Shown: positions 26,277 to 35,109 of the stretch, piece after piece
Layout: every line of letters begins with the position of its first letter
Position numbering within the stretch: the stretch's first letter is position 1
NCBI GenBank assembly: GCA_041392805.1
Contig: JAWKLJ010000002.1
Location: 248,001-312,000 of the forward strand
DNA length: 64,000 nucleotides
Reading direction: 5' to 3'
DNA from: Saprospiraceae bacterium
Lineage (GTDB): Bacteria; Bacteroidota; Bacteroidia; Chitinophagales; Saprospiraceae
Program-made: the position numbers and the translations under genes
The notes under the pieces: generated by a model
Seen by the model: only the letters and a program-made list of their open reading frames with translations
The model's database searches: none
Told to the model about the DNA's origin: nothing

Positions 26277-29200
26277 CTACTTAAATACAACGAATTTTTC
26301 TGACAAACGCCCTGATGGTGTAATCAGGTGAACAATATAGATTCCCGCAGGATAACTGCGGACAGCTACAGTCGTCTCTATTCGCCCTTGTACTTGGATA
26401 AATGGAACCTGTTCCATTTTTTTCCCTTGCAGATCCATAATCACCATTTGAACATCTGCCTTATTGGGCAACTCAAAGTTGATGTTCAATTCATCATTCA
26501 CCGGATTGGGGAATAATCTCAGTTGTTCGGGTAATACTAGGGTCGTTGTCGCCAATTTTAGGCTTGCTTGCTCAGGAGAAGCCAAGGATTCCGTAGGCAT
26601 ACAACCCGAAATTGTTACATCATCGAGGTAAACATAGTCAGTGTTACTAGAAGCATCACATTGGAATCGCAACCTTGTATTCGAAGTAAATGGACCACTA
26701 ATAATAACTTCATCATTATAGAAAATCCCATTTTCGAATTCATTCCCTTCATACCATTCATCTACTGTCGTGAAATTATTCCCGCCATCTGTAGAGATTT
26801 GTAGCCAGAAACCTTCCGTTGGATTATCCATACTCATAGCCAAGTAGGTAAAATTCACTTTGATCTCATCAAATCCACTGAGGTCGAGATTGTCGGTTGT
26901 CATATGCGATGTGTTGCTATCATCTCTAAGTCTTACCGGGCTCCCCGTTCCTCCCACGGCGTATTCGGCATCGAGCGGACTTCTCCTGCAATCCGAACCA
27001 CCATCGTTCCAGATACCCCAGGCATTGTTAAAATTGCTGAAGTTAATTTGTTCATATTCACAATTCGTGGGTGGGCAATCTGGACAATCTGGTCCTCCGC
27101 AATCAATGCCCGTTTCTTCGCCATTTTGAATGCCATCTCCACAGGTGGGACCAGTGGGGCAATCTGGACAGTCTGGCCCTCCACAGTCAATACCTGTTTC
27201 TTCGCCATTTTGAAGGCCATCTTCGCAAGTAGGAATAATTTCACCCAAACAGAAATTGCTTGTCACTACACTATTGAAGGAACCACCAGTTGCAAGGATA
27301 GCACCATCTGATAAATCGGTTAAAGTGTAATACCCTTGGCCATAGGTACAACAGATTCCATCGCCATATGAATCATAAAAGAAGAAGTCATAACAGCCAT
27401 CTGCTAAGCAAATTGCCTCCGTTACCGTAGAGCCATCTGGTTGGTTGTTGTATGGGCCGCCTGATGCCACAACTGTATTTCCTTTTTTAATTTCCCAACT
27501 GGTTTCTTCAGGGAAATTATCTAGTTTAATCGTCAAGGTCAGGTCATTATCACAGGTACAGGGTACACAAACTGGTCCTCCACAATCAATACCGGTCTCC
27601 TGGCCATTTTGAATGCCATCATCGCAAGTGGGGTCGGCAGGACAATCAGGGCAATCGGGGCCACCACAGTCTACACCTGTCTCTTGTCCGTTCTGGATGC
27701 CATCGCTGCAAGTGGGGCAATCAGGGCAATCGGGGCCACCACAGTCTACACCTGTCTCTTGTCCGTTCTGGATGCCATCGCTGCAAGTGGGGCAATCAGG
27801 ACAATCGGGGCCACCACAGTCTACGCCTGTTTCTTGTCCGTTCTGGATGCCGTCGCTGCAAGTGGGGCAATCAGGACAATCAGGGCCACCGCAGTCTACG
27901 CCTGTCTCTTGTCCGTTCTGGATGCCGTCGCTGCAAGTGGGGCAATCAGGACAATCGGGGCCACCACAGTCTACGCCTGTCTCTTGTCCGTTCTGGATGC
28001 CGTCGCTACAAGTAGGGCAATCAGGGCAATCGGGTCCGCCGCAATCTACGCCTGTCTCTTGTCCGTTCTGGATGCCATCCTCGCAAGTGGGATCGACAGG
28101 ACAATCAGGGCAATCAGGGCCACCGCAATCAATACCTGTTTCTTGTCCATTTTGAATACCATCTTCACACGTTGCCACTACACATCCGGTCGTGGTGAAA
28201 ACGAAGGAAGCGCTCCAGGCACTCGCCGTTCCATTACAGTTAGATTGAACCTGGAATTCATATTCCGTACAAGCACTTAAGCCAGTGAAGTTTACGGGAG
28301 AATTGAGGTTAGTACCAACAGACCAGTTTGTAGTACCCGTCATCCTGGCACGAACATTAAAATTATTGGCGCCTACGGCAGCATTCCAAGTTAAAGCAGC
28401 ACTATTGTCGCTGGGATTAGCAGAAAGCCCACTGGGGACACCACAAGGACAAGACGGACAGTCCGGCCCGCCACAATCTACCCCGGTTTCTTGTCCATTT
28501 TGAATACCGTCACTGCAAGTTGGGCCTTGTCCATTTTCAACACAGAAATTGGTGCTTTCAACTGAACTGAAGGAACCGCCACTCGCTAATATTACATCCG
28601 TTGAATTATTTATTAAAGTATAATTACCGACCCCAAAGGAGCAACAAATGCCATCGCCATAAGCATCGTAAATAATAAAGGCATAACAGCCATCCTCCAG
28701 GCATATGGACTCACTAATGGTAGAACCATCCGGTTGGGAGCCATAGGGACCACCGCTAACGACTACCGAATTACCACTTTTTATTTCCCAACGGGTTTCT
28801 TCTGGATAATTATCTAATGTAATGGTAAGGGTAACGTTCGTTCCATCACAAGCACAAGGAGCACAATCCGAACCGCCACAGTCTACACCCGTTTCCGAAC
28901 CATTTTGAATACCGTCTTCACAAGTTGGACATACCGGACAATTCGAACCGCCGCAATCGACACCTGTTTCGTCTCCATTCTGAATGCCATCTTCACAAGT
29001 AGGTGGGCCACAAGAAGACAGGCAAGCGGCATTAAGTACACTATTGCGAATCACATTGCCCGGTTGAGTACCAAATCCTAGGTTAAAATTGATACCTACA
29101 TTTTGTAAATGGCAATAAGACATAATCGTACCCCCTTGAGCCGGATTGCCTGGTAAGGCACATTCTCCTTCGGTGGAACCAGCACAGCCATCAATAGCTG

Positions 29201-30323
29201 TTCCATTTCCATTCCATACACATGCATGGGTATGTTGGGAACCCCAAAGGTGTCCAAATTCATGTGTGATCACCATAACCGACCAGGAATAGGTAGGTAC
29301 ACTTGCATAAGAAGAACCAATACTACTAAAAGAAAGTCGGTAATCTACATTAGATCGGCAAAGGCCATTGACATAGGCAATGCCACCACTTGCCTGGTAG
29401 GATAATAGTTGCCCCAAGTCTCCATTAATGCTATTCGTGTTGGCACCAAAAGCGTTCAACATCCCAGAACTAGAGGTACTGGAGTAGGGACTAGGGACAT
29501 CCCAAACTACGATTTGTGAAACGACCGCCTGTATGCTTTCATTCGCATACAACATGAGGACTTGGTTCATCAGGCCTGTCACGTAATTCGTCGCACCAGC
29601 AACGCCACCCTTATCATTATGGATGTCGTGATCCACTTCCATGTACAAGCGGACACAGTCACCCACCGCTCGGGTCTCTATATTGTCCTTCAATTCCAGG
29701 TCTTTGCGTTTATAGCTAATACCGCTATCCTCCGTACCACATGAAAAAGGGCGCCGAACGAATACATTTAAGTCATCATAGGCAATATGGATTCCTGCAG
29801 CAGATTGCCCTTGCAATTTTCCTAATACGATATTGCCCGCATTTGAGCTAATGAGGCCTACCACTTCCTTTTCATAAATACTAATGGCGACTATCGATTG
29901 CTCATCTCCTTTGATTATCCCTCGGTAATGTACGCCAGTACTTGTTTTAACGGTCTTATTATCAGATCGTTGAACGACGCTGAAATCACTGGCTAGAATA
30001 TCGACTTTGACTAATTCCAGGGTAAGCGCATTGACGAAATTTAAAGGGAGCGCCAAACTAAAGGTGTTTGGACGGGCTTTTTCAAGCGATTGCAGTCGAT
30101 CGAAATCGACCTCCAGCAAGTCGAAGCGCTCAATGTCCTGGTCAATGTTAATTTTTTCTGTTTGGGCATTGGGATGGATTTTAAACAAATTAACACCCTG
30201 GAATGGCTGCGCCATTTTTTTTGCATCCGTCACCAAATCAATTGGTTTTCGAGCATCGGATTGACTATATGCAAATAAAATGGTGAGGGGTAATAAAAAA
30301 ACAACTAGGAAGACTTTCCTCAT
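26277..30323 (-). CDS. Giant T9SS-secreted reprolysin-like zinc metalloprotease with 13 Cys-rich repeats
   Basis: A 1348-residue secreted protein. The signal peptide ends near AYSQ. A propeptide-like region (about 25-205) has YRGIIKGDEQSIVAISIYE. The metalloprotease domain has the zinc site HEFGHLWGSQH (residues 354-364) and a Met-turn, GGTIMSYCH. Thirteen units of about 25 residues of the type CxDGIQNGQETGVDCGG follow, five in direct tandem. They are interrupted by two beta domains with EETxWEI and YGDGICC, an FN3 domain and a MAM-like domain with VRLRDDSNTSHMTT. The T9SS sorting domain closes it (LRLFPNPVNDELNI). It probably digests proteins outside the cell. A paralogue follows upstream at 31074. 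Confidence 0.88.
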   Translation of the reverse strand: MRKVFLVVFLLPLTILFAYSQSDARKPIDLVTDAKKMAQPFQGVNLFKIHPNAQTEKINIDQDIERFDLLEVDFDRLQSLEKARPNTFSLALPLNFVNALTLELVKVDILASDFSVVQRSDNKTVKTSTGVHYRGIIKGDEQSIVAISIYEKEVVGLISSNAGNIVLGKLQGQSAAGIHIAYDDLNVFVRRPFSCGTEDSGISYKRKDLELKDNIETRAVGDCVRLYMEVDHDIHNDKGGVAGATNYVTGLMNQVLMLYANESIQAVVSQIVVWDVPSPYSSTSSSGMLNAFGANTNSINGDLGQLLSYQASGGIAYVNGLCRSNVDYRLSFSSIGSSYASVPTYSWSVMVITHEFGHLWGSQHTHACVWNGNGTAIDGCAGSTEGECALPGNPAQGGTIMSYCHLQNVGINFNLGFGTQPGNVIRNSVLNAACLSSCGPPTCEDGIQNGDETGVDCGGSNCPVCPTCEDGIQNGSETGVDCGGSDCAPCACDGTNVTLTITLDNYPEETRWEIKSGNSVVVSGGPYGSQPDGSTISESICLEDGCYAFIIYDAYGDGICCSFGVGNYTLINNSTDVILASGGSFSSVESTNFCVENGQGPTCSDGIQNGQETGVDCGGPDCPSCPCGVPSGLSANPSDNSAALTWNAAVGANNFNVRARMTGTTNWSVGTNLNSPVNFTGLSACTEYEFQVQSNCNGTASAWSASFVFTTTGCVVATCEDGIQNGQETGIDCGGPDCPDCPVDPTCEDGIQNGQETGVDCGGPDCPDCPTCSDGIQNGQETGVDCGGPDCPDCPTCSDGIQNGQETGVDCGGPDCPDCPTCSDGIQNGQETGVDCGGPDCPDCPTCSDGIQNGQETGVDCGGPDCPDCPTCSDGIQNGQETGVDCGGPDCPDCPADPTCDDGIQNGQETGIDCGGPVCVPCTCDNDLTLTIKLDNFPEETSWEIKKGNTVVASGGPYNNQPDGSTVTEAICLADGCYDFFFYDSYGDGICCTYGQGYYTLTDLSDGAILATGGSFNSVVTSNFCLGEIIPTCEDGLQNGEETGIDCGGPDCPDCPTGPTCGDGIQNGEETGIDCGGPDCPDCPPTNCEYEQINFSNFNNAWGIWNDGGSDCRRSPLDAEYAVGGTGSPVRLRDDSNTSHMTTDNLDLSGFDEIKVNFTYLAMSMDNPTEGFWLQISTDGGNNFTTVDEWYEGNEFENGIFYNDEVIISGPFTSNTRLRFQCDASSNTDYVYLDDVTISGCMPTESLASPEQASLKLATTTLVLPEQLRLFPNPVNDELNINFELPNKADVQMVIMDLQGKKMEQVPFIQVQGRIETTVAVRSYPAGIYIVHLITPSGRLSEKFVVFK
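27600..28165 (-). repeat. Intragenic 75 bp tandem repeats
   Basis: Near-identical 75 bp units encode the CxDGIQNGQETGVDCGGPDC repeats. The most regular block (about 27640-28095) has five copies with only scattered synonymous changes, flanked by diverged copies. The reading frame is kept throughout. The near identity points to recent expansion or repair between copies. Confidence 0.85.
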
Positions 30324-30502
30324 GGTAAAAAGGTTTGGGTTTAGAAAAAAGAGTTATGCTTAGGCTGCAGTCCCTGGACTACAACAACATGACCAACTTG
30401 ATCCAGACGGAAAAAACCAACTGGAAAACCCTAGGTGTTCGTAGAATGGCATGGAATACCGAAGAAACCCTTACCAATGTGTTTGTTTTGGAAAACAGTT
30501 CT

Positions 30503-30722
30503 AAGAGCATGTTTGGAGGTCGCTTTTGGAGGCAAAAAGTGTCAATTTTTCGCTGAGACTAGGCACTTTTTGAAGTTCATACCCTTCGGTACGGACGAAA
30601 AAAGTAACGAAGTATCAGCGAAAAAGGGATAATTTTAGGCCCAAATCGACCTTGGGAGATTCATGAACACCATAAATCACTATAAAGGCCGTGAATAAAG
30701 GGTGACCTCCAAACATGCTCTA
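30503..30722. mobile_element. MITE-like element with 17 bp perfect terminal inverted repeats
   Basis: GAGCATGTTTGGAGGTC at 30505-30521 and its exact complement at 30704-30720. Inner inverted pairs include TTTTTCGCTGA with TCAGCGAAAAA (about 30545-30626) and AAAAAGTGTC with GGCACTTTTT. No protein-coding frame looks genuine. A partial echo of its inner sequence (TTTGGAGG then AAAAAGTGTC) is at about 63125-63142. Confidence 0.7.
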
Positions 30723-30902
30723 AAACCGAAAAATTAAATTAGAACAGCATAAAGTGAGTACGACCTGTACTCAAAATAGGTGAGACCAATGTTGATGAAT
30801 ATGAATAGAATAAATATTATATATCATTATTCTTCCGCTAAATTAAGAAAATATTTATAAATATAAAAAAATATACTTTTTTTTAAGATTTATACCTTTT
30901 AC

Positions 30903-30989
30903 GGTCAAGGGAAACTGAAAGGCTAAAGCAACTTAGGAAGCGGTATCTTTTGTTTTCCCTTGACCCTAAAAGCACCGAAATAGTCAGAG
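30903..30989. mobile_element. MITE-like element, family 2, left-truncated copy
   Basis: The inner palindrome GGTCAAGGGAAAC (30903-30915) pairs with GTTTTCCCTTGACC (30952-30965). The right end, CACCGAAATAGTCAGAG (to 30989), matches the full copy at 11771-11800. The left terminal repeat is missing. The middle also aligns (GCTAAAGCA, AGGAAGC, CTTTT) with 11731-11763. Confidence 0.65.
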
Positions 30990-31014
30990 CCCCCAATTTG
31001 TAAATTAAAACAAC

Positions 31015-31048
31015 AAAAAAGGGTTGTTCCTGAATGCAGGAACAACCC
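31015..31048 (-). terminator. Terminator of the second metalloprotease gene
   Basis: GGGTTGTTCCTG (31021-31032) and CAGGAACAACCC (31037-31048) form a 12 bp perfect stem with an AATG loop. The A-run 31015-31020 becomes a T-run on the minus strand, just after the gene's stop at 31074. Confidence 0.9.
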
Positions 31049-31073
31049 TTTGTACGCAGGCAGGTGTTAAATG

Positions 31074-34000
31074 TTATTTAATCACTACAAATTTTTCAGT
31101 TAATCGACCTGATTTCGTTACCAGGTGAACCACATAAATACCGGCAGGATATTGACTAACATCTATTTTAGTATTCGTTTGTCCTTGGTTAGCCAGGAAT
31201 TGGCGTTGTCCCATTACTTTTCCTTGAAGGTCCGTTAGGGAAAGCGCTATTTCACCTTGCTGTACCAGCGTAAAGGAAATATTTAATTCGCCGCGATTCA
31301 CAGGATTTGGGAATAGACTTAGCTGTTGTGGCGCAGCCAAGAATTCCGGTCCGCTATCGGTTTTAATTTCACCTGGAATAGCCAGTGAGCTTCCTCCAAG
31401 ACAACCAGCAATATTCACATTGTCGATATAGACTTCATCTGCATCCGTAGAGGCATCGCAGCGGAATCTTAGTTGTGTATTGGCCGTAAATGGACCAGGA
31501 ATAGTGACTGATTCAAAATACCTGACATCATTTTCAAATTCATCTCCGAAATTCCATTCTTCCACGGTGGTGAAAGTTGTACCTCCATCTGTAGACACCT
31601 GCAACCAGAAGTCCTCGGCAGGGCCATCCATACTGACGGTTATATAAGAGAAGTCGACAGTCAATGCTTGGAAGGCCGCCAGATTCAGGCTATTGGTCGT
31701 CATCACTGAGCTGGAAGTATTATCTCTAAGTCTAACGGGAATGCCTGTTTGGTCAACGTCATAATTTGAATCACTAACGCTTCTTCTACAATCTGTACCT
31801 CCATCATTCCAAATCCCCCAAGTAGTGTTAAAGTCATTGAAATCAATCAATTGAGTGGTAGTACAATCAGTGGCACATGGCACACAATCGGGTCCACCAC
31901 AGTCGACACCGGTTTCTTGCCCGTTTTGGATGCCATCATTGCAAGTGGGGTCAACGGGGCAGCTAGGGCAATCGGGTCCACCACAGTCAACACCGGTTTC
32001 TTGTCCATTTTGAATACCATCGTCACAAGTTGGCTCAACGGGGCAGCTAGGGCAATCGGGTCCACCACAGTCGACACCGGTTTCTTGCCCATTTTGAATA
32101 CCATCTTCACAAGTAGGTTCAACGGGGCAGCTAGGGCAATCCGGTCCGCCACAGTCAACGCCCGTTTCTTGCCCGTTTTGGATGCCATCTTCACAAGTAG
32201 GCTCAACGGGGCAACTTGGACAAGTAGGTCCACCACAGTCGACACCGGTTTCTTGTCCGTTTTGGATACCATCGTTGCAGGTAGGAATGCTTCCACCAGT
32301 ACAGGTATTAATACTAACGTTATCCAGGTATAAATAATCTGAATCACTACCTGCATCACAACGGAACCTTACTTGGGTTGTGGCCGTGAAGGGACCTGGA
32401 ATAATTACGGTTTCAAAATACCTAATGTCGTTTTCAAATTCGTCTCCTAAATTCCATTCTTCCACGGTAGAGAAAGTATTGCCTCCATCTAGTGATATTT
32501 GTAACCAAAAATCATGTGATGGATCATCCATACTTGCTGTGATATAAGAAAAGTCAACGCTGATCTCCTGATAAGCGGATAGATTGAGATTGCTAGTGGT
32601 CATCACTGAACTAGAAGAATTATCCCTTAGTCGAACAGGCATACCTGTAATAGCATAATCCGCATCAATGATGCTTCTTCTACAATCAGAACCACCGTCT
32701 ATCCATATTCCCCAGGTGTCATCAAAATCATTGAAGTCGATTACCTGAGGGGTACAACCACCACATGGCACACAATCTGGTCCACCACAGTCAACGCCCG
32801 TTTCTTGTCCGTTTTGGATGCCATCGTCGCAGGTTGGTCCGGTGGGGCATGTTGGGCAGTCTGGTCCGCCACAGTCTACGCCTGTCTCTTGTCCGTTTTG
32901 GATGCCATCGTCACAGGTCGGTCCGGTGGGACAAGTTGGGCAATCTGGTCCGCCACAGTCAACGCCCGTTTCCTGCCCGTTTTGGATGCCATCGTCGCAG
33001 GTCGGTCCGGTGGGACAACTTGGGCAATCCGGTCCGCCACAGTCAACGCCCGTTTCTTGTCCGTTTTGGATGCCATCGTCGCAGCTTGGTTCAACAGGGC
33101 AGCTTGGACAATCCGGTCCACCACAGTCGACGCCGGTTTCTTGTCCGTTTTGGATACCATCGTCACAAGTCGGGTCTCCACCTATACAGAAGGGAGTAGT
33201 TTCAGCGAAATCAATATCATTATTACTAACAATGACATCTCCTGCTCCATCGGCTTGATTGGTAAGGGTATAGCTACCAGGGCCATAGGTACAACAAATG
33301 CCATCACCAAATTCGTCATAAATGGTAAATTCATAGCAGCCATCAGACAAGCAAACATTTTCTAGAATAGTAGATCGATCTGCTGCGTCTTCGTAGGGGC
33401 CTCCAGAAGCGATGACTACCCCATTGCTTTTGAGATCCCAGGATGTTTCTTCAGGGAAGTTGTCGAAGGTAATACTAATACTTAGGGTATTTTCCAGACA
33501 AGGGCATGTTGGGCAATTTGGACCACCACAGTCGACGCCTGTTTCTTTGCCATTTTGAATTCCATCCTCACAGGTAGGACAAGCAATACAATCCGGTCCG
33601 CCACAGTCAATGCCTGTCTCCTGACCATTAATAAAGCCATCATCACAAGAGGCAGGACCACAAGAAGTCGTACAAGTAGCATTTGCTACAGAATTGCGAA
33701 TAACATTACCTGGTTGGGGACCAAAGCCAAGATTAAAATTGATGCCTACACCAGCACTCGAAAAATTACAGTATGACATAATGGTACCTCCTTCTATAGG
33801 ATTCTCAGGCAAAGGACATGTTCCTTCTGTGGAACCGGAACAACCGTCTATCGCTGTATTATTTCCATTCCATACACATGCATGGGTATGTCTTGAACCC
33901 CACAAGTGGCCGAACTCATGGCTCATGACAAATACGGAGAAAGAGTAGGTTGGCACCACCTCAAAGGTACTAGTTATCCCCGCAAAACTAAGGCTCTGGT

Positions 34001-34982
34001 CAGAGTCTGGGTTACAAATACCGGCGAAGCCTGCTGCAATACCACTACCTCCTAATTGGTATGAAATAAGTTGGCCTAAATCGCCATTAAAGCCGTCCGT
34101 ATTTTCCTGGAATTGGCTTCTCATTGTTCCAAGATCTCCACCATTGTATGGGCTTGGAATATTCCATACGAATACTTCAGAAACTACGGCTTGAATACCT
34201 TCATTGGCATAAATGGTTGTAACCTCATTCGTTAATGCCGCTACAAAAGCGATTGTTTCATTAACACCTCCTTTATCTAAAAAAATATTATGATCTACCT
34301 CAATATATAGACGGATACAATCCCCAACCGTTTTAGCATTGGTACCTTTGAACGATAGGTCTTCGTTAGTATATCCAATACCATCATCTACTGTCCCACA
34401 TTCCATACCTATATCTCTAATGATATTTTCATCATCATAAATAATATGCTTATCATCCGTCTTTCGATTTTGCAATTTGCCAATAACGATATTTCCCGAT
34501 TTGGAACTGACCAAACCCATGATTTCGTTGTCAAAAATGCTAATGGCTGCAATAGAAGATTCATCCCCTTTGATAATACCGCGATAATGCAGGCCCGTAT
34601 TGACCGCTGCCGGAGCTTTGTCCGAAGCCTTAATTACTTGAAAATCAGGTGTGAAAATATTTACCTTAACCAATTCCAATTCAAAGCTATTGCTAAAGTT
34701 GATTGGAATTTGCAATTTAATGGTTAAAGGTTGTTCTTTTCCTAGGTTCTGAAGCTGAGTCAGATCTACATCAAACAAGTTGTACTTTTGAACCGAATTT
34801 TCAATGCCTGCAGCCGTTCGGCTGGTTTGATTATCGAGCTTGAAAATACTGGTTTCTTGAAAGGGTAGGGCTGTTCGCTTGGCATCATTAACAATCTCGA
34901 GAGGAGCTCGAGAGGCTGATTGAGCAAAAACGGAATAGAAAGATAAGATTGCCAGGGCAACCAGGAGTAAGCATTTTTTCAT
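31074..34982 (-). CDS. Giant T9SS-secreted reprolysin-like zinc metalloprotease with 12 Cys-rich repeats
   Basis: 1302 residues from the ATG at 34982 (MKKCLLLVALAILSFYSVFAQ signal); a longer open frame upstream lacks a signal. The plan matches its neighbour: propeptide with YRGIIKGDESSIAAIS, zinc site HEFGHLWGSRH (from His355), Met-turn GGTIMSYCN. Then a YGDGICC-type domain, 12 CxDGIQNGQETGVDCGG units in two groups, two MAM-like domains with VRLRDNxSSSVMTT, and the T9SS sorting domain (LSLFPNPVNRGELNI). Compared with the neighbour it has two MAM-like domains rather than one and no FN3 domain, so modules were shuffled after duplication. An extracellular protease; targets unknown. Confidence 0.88.
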   Translation of the reverse strand: MKKCLLLVALAILSFYSVFAQSASRAPLEIVNDAKRTALPFQETSIFKLDNQTSRTAAGIENSVQKYNLFDVDLTQLQNLGKEQPLTIKLQIPINFSNSFELELVKVNIFTPDFQVIKASDKAPAAVNTGLHYRGIIKGDESSIAAISIFDNEIMGLVSSKSGNIVIGKLQNRKTDDKHIIYDDENIIRDIGMECGTVDDGIGYTNEDLSFKGTNAKTVGDCIRLYIEVDHNIFLDKGGVNETIAFVAALTNEVTTIYANEGIQAVVSEVFVWNIPSPYNGGDLGTMRSQFQENTDGFNGDLGQLISYQLGGSGIAAGFAGICNPDSDQSLSFAGITSTFEVVPTYSFSVFVMSHEFGHLWGSRHTHACVWNGNNTAIDGCSGSTEGTCPLPENPIEGGTIMSYCNFSSAGVGINFNLGFGPQPGNVIRNSVANATCTTSCGPASCDDGFINGQETGIDCGGPDCIACPTCEDGIQNGKETGVDCGGPNCPTCPCLENTLSISITFDNFPEETSWDLKSNGVVIASGGPYEDAADRSTILENVCLSDGCYEFTIYDEFGDGICCTYGPGSYTLTNQADGAGDVIVSNNDIDFAETTPFCIGGDPTCDDGIQNGQETGVDCGGPDCPSCPVEPSCDDGIQNGQETGVDCGGPDCPSCPTGPTCDDGIQNGQETGVDCGGPDCPTCPTGPTCDDGIQNGQETGVDCGGPDCPTCPTGPTCDDGIQNGQETGVDCGGPDCVPCGGCTPQVIDFNDFDDTWGIWIDGGSDCRRSIIDADYAITGMPVRLRDNSSSSVMTTSNLNLSAYQEISVDFSYITASMDDPSHDFWLQISLDGGNTFSTVEEWNLGDEFENDIRYFETVIIPGPFTATTQVRFRCDAGSDSDYLYLDNVSINTCTGGSIPTCNDGIQNGQETGVDCGGPTCPSCPVEPTCEDGIQNGQETGVDCGGPDCPSCPVEPTCEDGIQNGQETGVDCGGPDCPSCPVEPTCDDGIQNGQETGVDCGGPDCPSCPVDPTCNDGIQNGQETGVDCGGPDCVPCATDCTTTQLIDFNDFNTTWGIWNDGGTDCRRSVSDSNYDVDQTGIPVRLRDNTSSSVMTTNSLNLAAFQALTVDFSYITVSMDGPAEDFWLQVSTDGGTTFTTVEEWNFGDEFENDVRYFESVTIPGPFTANTQLRFRCDASTDADEVYIDNVNIAGCLGGSSLAIPGEIKTDSGPEFLAAPQQLSLFPNPVNRGELNISFTLVQQGEIALSLTDLQGKVMGQRQFLANQGQTNTKIDVSQYPAGIYVVHLVTKSGRLTEKFVVIK
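31880..33180 (-). repeat. Intragenic 84 bp tandem repeats in two blocks
   Basis: Two blocks (about 31880-32290 and 32770-33180) hold five 84 bp units each, encoding 28-residue versions of the same Cys-rich repeat with a three-residue linker (VEP, TGP or VDP). The gene at 26277 uses mainly 75 bp units without the linker, so the arrays expanded separately. Confidence 0.85.
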
Positions 34983-35109
34983 TCTAACCAGGTTTGTTAA
35001 ATAAATGTTCGTTCTTGAATAAAAAAACAATATAAATGTTTTTTTTATATAAATAGCTAAAGATTAAATCATTTAAATAAAATACGTTGTTTTGCTATAT
35101 ATGTTTCTC

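Larger units (their letters stand above)
30324..31073. other. Intergenic region between the two metalloprotease genes, with two MITE-like elements
   Basis: 750 bases without a credible gene. It contains an inverted-repeat element at 30503-30722, a family 2 copy at 30903-30989 and the terminator at 31015-31048. The AT-rich stretch 30790-30900 has no recognised promoter box. The leftward gene's promoter should lie just above 30323, where I see no TAnnTTTG match. Confidence 0.6.

Noticed and set aside
27609..28280. Long rightward frames inside the metalloprotease genes
   Set aside because: Produced by the periodic 75 and 84 bp repeats; the minus-strand frame encodes clear signal, protease and sorting domains.
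30335..30632. Overlapping 65-73 codon frames upstream of the metalloprotease gene
   Set aside because: They overlap the inverted-repeat element at 30503 and lack any domain or conserved-looking sequence.
31880..33180. CRISPR-like array of regular repeats
   Set aside because: The units are contiguous coding repeats without unique spacers and keep the reading frame; no cas genes nearby.
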